Shown here: piece after piece, positions 60,807 through 64,000 of the stretch | Layout: every line of letters starts with the position of its first letter | How positions within the stretch are numbered: position 1 is the first letter of the stretch | Source: Pseudomonas nitroreducens TX1 | GTDB lineage: Bacteria; Pseudomonadota; Gammaproteobacteria; Pseudomonadales; Pseudomonadaceae | Assembly (NCBI RefSeq): GCF_000313755.1 | Contig: NZ_AMZB01000100.1 | Span: forward strand, 1 to 64,000 | Direction: 5' to 3' | DNA: 64,000 nt | Notes under the pieces: generated by a model | What the model was told of the DNA's origin: nothing | Seen by the model: the letters and a program-made list of their open reading frames with translations, nothing else | Databases searched by the model: none | Translations under genes and position numbers: made by a program

Positions 60807-61901
60807 TCAGGGACGGTGCGGGCGGCTCAGGTATTCGTGGGACTGCATTTCCAGCAGGCGGCTCAGGGTGCGCTGGAACTCGAACTCCAGGCGGCCACCG
60901 GTGTACAGGTCCTTGAGCTCGACCTCCGCGGAGAGGATCAGCTTGACGTTGCGGTCGTAGAACTCGTCCACCAGGTTGATGAAGCGGCGGGCCATGTCAT
61001 CCTTGGCCACGCCCATCTGCTCGACGTTGGAAATCAGGATCGCGTGGAAGATCTTCGCCAGCTCGATGTAATCGTTCTGGCTGCGCGGGCCGTCGCACAG
61101 CTCGCGGAACTCGAACCAGGCCACGTCATCGCAGGTGATGCGCGCGCGGATCTCGCGGTTCTCGATCATCAGGGCGTCATCGCGGGTGGCCGCCACGCAC
61201 TCCGGGGTAAGCGCCTTGAAGTCGCGGGTCATGGCCTGCTCGGCCTGCTCGGACAGCGGCCAATGGTACAGCTCGGCCTGCTCCAGGGCGCGCAGGCGGT
61301 AATCCACGCCGCTGTCGACGTTGACCACTTCGGTGTACTGCTTGACCAGGGCGATGGCCGGCAGGAAGCGGGCGCGCTGCAGGCCATCCTTGTACAGGCC
61401 GTCCGGCACAATGTTGGAAGTCGCCACCAGGCTGACGCCGTTCTTGAACAGCTCTTCCAGCAGGGTCGCGAGGATCATCGCGTCGGTGATATCCGAGACG
61501 AAGAATTCGTCGAAGCAGATTACCCGGGCTTCGTCGGCAAAACGCTTGCCGATGATGGTCAACGGGTTCTTCTCGCCCTTGAGGGTCTTCATTTCCTCGT
61601 GGACGCGCTTCATGAAGCGATGGAAGTGCGTGCGCATCTTCTGCTTGAAGGGCAGCGCTTCGAAGAAGGTATCCACCAGGTAGGTCTTGCCGCGGCCGAC
61701 GCCGCCCCAGAAGTACAGGCCCTTCACTGGCTCCTGGGACTTCTTGCCCAGCAGCTTGCCGAACAGGCCGGTCTTGCCTTTATCGGCGGCGACCAGGTCG
61801 TCGTAGAGGCGTTGCAGGTGCTTCACGGCGTTCGCTTGCGCGGCGTCGTGGAAGAAATCGGGGCGTTTGAGGTCTTCCTGGTAGCGCTGAAGAGGCGTCA
61901 T
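60807..61901 (-). CDS. zapE: Cell division ATPase ZapE (AFG1-like)
   Basis: The 364-residue AAA-type ATPase has Walker A GGVGRGKTYLVDTFF near residue 66, Walker B VICFDEFFVSDI and the sensor LVATSNIVPDGLYKDGLQRARF. ZapE acts on FtsZ under low oxygen or stress and is related to AFG1 of mitochondria. ATG 61901 gives MTPLQRYQEDL; the longer upstream frame overlaps the trpS terminator. Confidence 0.95.
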   Translation of the reverse strand: MTPLQRYQEDLKRPDFFHDAAQANAVKHLQRLYDDLVAADKGKTGLFGKLLGKKSQEPVKGLYFWGGVGRGKTYLVDTFFEALPFKQKMRTHFHRFMKRVHEEMKTLKGEKNPLTIIGKRFADEARVICFDEFFVSDITDAMILATLLEELFKNGVSLVATSNIVPDGLYKDGLQRARFLPAIALVKQYTEVVNVDSGVDYRLRALEQAELYHWPLSEQAEQAMTRDFKALTPECVAATRDDALMIENREIRARITCDDVAWFEFRELCDGPRSQNDYIELAKIFHAILISNVEQMGVAKDDMARRFINLVDEFYDRNVKLILSAEVELKDLYTGGRLEFEFQRTLSRLLEMQSHEYLSRPHRP

Positions 61902-61922
61902 GATCGGTAGCAAGGCAACGAA

Positions 61923-61955
61923 AACGGGGGCGCACACTTTAGCGGCGCCCCCGTT
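61923..61955 (-). terminator. Terminator after trpS
   Basis: ACGGGGGCGC and GCGCCCCCGT arms are followed on the minus strand by TTTTCGTT. It lies in the zapE leader, so zapE transcripts must start downstream of it or read through. Confidence 0.75.
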
Positions 61956-61995
61956 TCTTGGCAATTGGCCGGTAGTCGGACCGGCCTGCTGCGCC

Positions 61996-63336
61996 TCACT
62001 CCTGCGGAGCGAGGGCCTCGCGCAGACGCTGCATGGCGGCGTCGCGTTCCGCGTCGGTGGAGAACTCCGGGCTGTAGGCCACGGCCTCGCCATCCAGGCG
62101 CACGCTGAAGGCGTTCAGCTCGGCGTGCAGGTCCAGCGCCTCGGATTGCAGGCGCTTGGTCGCCTGGCCGGCGGCCTTGCCGTCAGCGAAGGCGATGGAC
62201 AGCAGCAGTTGCTCGCCAGCGGCATCGAGCAGACGGAAGCGGAAACCGTCGTCCTCGCGGAAGCTGACGAAGCGCGCAGCCTTGGCGGCTTTCTTCTTGC
62301 CCTCGGTCGCCACCTGCACCTGCTCGCGGAACGAGCGCAGGCCCACGGCCTCGCGCAGCTCGCCGAGGAACGGGGTGGCGATGCGGCGGGCCTTGGCGGC
62401 GCCGGCCAGGAGGATGTCCTCCAGGTCGGCCGGGCGGGTGATCAGCGCGTGGTAGCGCTCGCGAGCCTCGCCCAGCTCGTTGTCGAGCAGTTCGAACAGG
62501 CGCTGCTTGGCTTCGCCCCAGGCCAGGCCGCCGAGCAGTTCGGCGCGGAATGCGGCCTCCTGCTCGCGGGTGGAGAAGGCCTGGTAAAGGGTGAACAGGT
62601 GCGAGTTGTCCGGGTCCTTCGGCTCACCCGGCGCGCGGGAGTCGGTGACGATGCGCGCGACGGCGTCCTTGAGCTGCTTGGCGCTGCCGAACAGCGGGAT
62701 GGTGTTGTCGTAGCTCTTGGACATCTTGCGACCGTCCAGGCCCGGCAGGGTCGCCACGTCTTCCTCGATCACCACTTCGGGCAGGGTGAACAGCTCCTTG
62801 CCGTTGCCGAACAGGTGGTTGAAGCGCTGGCCGATGTCGCGGGCCATCTCCACGTGCTGGATCTGGTCACGGCCGACCGGCACCTTGTGCGCGTTGAACA
62901 TCAGGATGTCCGCGGCCATCAGCACCGGGTAGCTGTACAGGCCCATGGTGACGCCGGCGTCCGGGTCTTCGCCGGCCTCGACGTTCTTGTCCACCGAGGC
63001 CTTGTAGGCGTGGGCGCGGTTGAGCAGGCCCTTGGCGCTGACGCAGGTGAGCAGCCAGGTCAGTTCGGGGATTTCGGGAATATCGGACTGGCGATAGAAG
63101 GTCGCCTTGTCCGCATCCAGGCCGCAGGCCAGCCAGGTGGCGGCGATTTCCAGGCGCGAACGCTGGATGCGCGCCGGGTCATCGCACTTGATCAGCGCGT
63201 GGTAGTCGGCCAGGAAGTAGAAGGAATCTGCCTGCGGATCGCGGCTGGCAACGATGGCCGGGCGGATGGCGCCGGCGTAGTTGCCCAGGTGCGGAGTACC
63301 GGTGGTGGTGATGCCGGTCAGGATACGGGTCGTCAT
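61996..63336 (-). CDS. trpS: Tryptophanyl-tRNA synthetase with C-terminal extension
   Basis: The 446-residue class I synthetase has the HIGH-type motif [13 protein letters not shown] (residues 12-24) and KMSKS in [13 protein letters not shown] near residue 205. E. coli TrpS is 334 residues; the extra part from about residue 335 is made of two similar blocks ([22 protein letters not shown] and [20 protein letters not shown]) reminiscent of DUF1508-type repeats. This long form is known in Pseudomonas; the role of the tail is unclear. Confidence 0.96.
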   Translation of the reverse strand: MTTRILTGITTTGTPHLGNYAGAIRPAIVASRDPQADSFYFLADYHALIKCDDPARIQRSRLEIAATWLACGLDADKATFYRQSDIPEIPELTWLLTCVSAKGLLNRAHAYKASVDKNVEAGEDPDAGVTMGLYSYPVLMAADILMFNAHKVPVGRDQIQHVEMARDIGQRFNHLFGNGKELFTLPEVVIEEDVATLPGLDGRKMSKSYDNTIPLFGSAKQLKDAVARIVTDSRAPGEPKDPDNSHLFTLYQAFSTREQEAAFRAELLGGLAWGEAKQRLFELLDNELGEARERYHALITRPADLEDILLAGAAKARRIATPFLGELREAVGLRSFREQVQVATEGKKKAAKAARFVSFREDDGFRFRLLDAAGEQLLLSIAFADGKAAGQATKRLQSEALDLHAELNAFSVRLDGEAVAYSPEFSTDAERDAAMQRLREALAPQE

Positions 63337-63396
63337 GGGAATCCAGGAATCAACACAAATGAAAGGGCGGGCCGGATGGTAACGCGGCTCGTCGGG

Positions 63397-64000
63397 CTAG
63401 GCGAGCCGGGCCTGTATCAGGTCCTTGAGCTCGATCAGCTTGCCGTGGAAGAAATGGCTGCACTCGGGGATGCGGATCAGTTCGTGGGGCTTGCTCAGCT
63501 CGGCGCTCCAGGCATAGACGCGCTCGGGCGTGACCACTTCGTCGGCCTCCGGCTGGATCACCGTGAGCGGGCAGCGCTCGGGCAGGTCGACGTCGAAGCG
63601 CTCGACCGGCGGGGCCAGCATGAACAGTTGCGCGAGCTCGACGCCCTGCTCCTCCAAGCGCTCGGCGGCATTGCCCGCCACGCAGGAGCCGAAGGAAAAG
63701 CCCATCAGCGTCAACGGCAGCCCCGGATGTTGCTCGGCGAGCCAGCGCGCGGCGGCCAGCGCGTCATCGATCTCGCCGCGGCCCTCGGCATAACTGCCGG
63801 CGCTCTGACCCACGCCACGAAAATTGAAACGCAGGGTGGCGTATCCTGCATCCCGCGAGGCGCGCTGCAGGGTGGCGACCACCTTGTTCTGCATGGTGCC
63901 GGCGAACAACGGGTGCGGGTGGCAGATCAGCGCGGCGCCCCGGGCGTCGGGCGTATCAAGGTGCAGGGCTTCCAGTTGGCCATCGGGGCCGTCGAGGAAC
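63397..64000 (-). CDS. Alpha/beta hydrolase (partial at the right edge)
   Basis: The gene continues past position 64000; 201 C-terminal residues are seen. The fragment shows HPHPLFAGTMQNKVVATL, the oxyanion region FNFRGVGQSAGSY, the nucleophile elbow GFSFGS, an Asp region (VIQPEADEVVTPE) and the His in PECSHFFHGKL. This is the small COG2945-type dienelactone hydrolase-like family; the substrate is unknown. Confidence 0.88.
   Translation of the reverse strand, partial: FLDGPDGQLEALHLDTPDARGAALICHPHPLFAGTMQNKVVATLQRASRDAGYATLRFNFRGVGQSAGSYAEGRGEIDDALAAARWLAEQHPGLPLTLMGFSFGSCVAGNAAERLEEQGVELAQLFMLAPPVERFDVDLPERCPLTVIQPEADEVVTPERVYAWSAELSKPHELIRIPECSHFFHGKLIELKDLIQARLA

Overview
The window is a chromosomal segment of a GC-rich gammaproteobacterium, almost certainly a Pseudomonas and most like the P. 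aeruginosa group. The evidence is the gene order: pncB, a ColRS block, groESL, ampG, yajQ, argJ, secA, lpxC, the complete division/cell wall (dcw) cluster, rnpB, rsmI/lpoA, sspAB, petABC, rpsI-rplM, zapE and trpS follow one another as in the P. aeruginosa chromosome (recalled synteny, not searched). Repeats built on the Pseudomonas REP core GTAGGAGCGAGCTTGCTCGC occur three times in gene gaps. I see no prophage, insertion sequence, CRISPR array, tRNA or rRNA gene; the only structural RNA gene is rnpB.

Layout. 1-3 kb: a HerA-like ATPase and nicotinate phosphoribosyltransferase, both on the minus strand. 3-6.7 kb: the ColR/ColS two-component system followed by a methyltransferase, an InaA/WaaP-type kinase and a 74-residue exported protein, all minus strand. 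6.7-7.3 kb: the fluoride channel gene crcB behind a fluoride riboswitch. 7.3-9.5 kb: groEL and groES with a heat-shock promoter. 9.5-15.3 kb: fxsA, a HugZ-like oxidoreductase, an SDR, a DUF481 outer-membrane protein, an alkyltransferase-like protein and the muropeptide permease ampG. 15.3-21.6 kb: an MscS channel, yajQ, then a plus-strand run of response regulator with degenerate GGDEF, panE, a hybrid-free histidine kinase and a cobalamin adenosyltransferase. 21.6-27.5 kb: a Nudix-ThiE fusion, a GST, argJ and secA, all minus strand. 27.7-28.2 kb: dciA.

28.3-46.1 kb is the dcw cluster on the minus strand (mraZ, rsmH, ftsL, ftsI, murE, murF, mraY, murD, ftsW, murG, murC, ddlB, ftsQ, ftsA, ftsZ, lpxC in transcription order). 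Many junctions overlap as ATGA or TGATG, so translational coupling is likely. A strong sigma-70 type promoter and three exactly 10-bp-spaced MraZ boxes sit upstream of mraZ. rnpB lies between rsmI and mraZ. rsmI diverges from lpoA-yraN-gmhA-dolP. Then come sspB/sspA, the cytochrome bc1 operon petABC, and rpsI/rplM (minus strand), a Tas-like aldo-keto reductase, a long-chain-type acyl-CoA dehydrogenase divergent from a DJ-1/AraC regulator, an exported protein of unknown function, zapE, trpS and the start-truncated end of an alpha/beta hydrolase at the right edge.

Most of the window is core housekeeping DNA. The points most worth a second look are the fluoride riboswitch and a hairpin that covers the crcB ribosome binding site; the MraZ operator and a second cluster of similar motifs in the rnpB trailer; a phosphosugar isomerase whose position says diaA but whose residues say gmhA; a TrpS with an extra C-terminal domain; and a YajQ/degenerate-GGDEF/histidine-kinase group. 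I did not find a convincing wholly new system.
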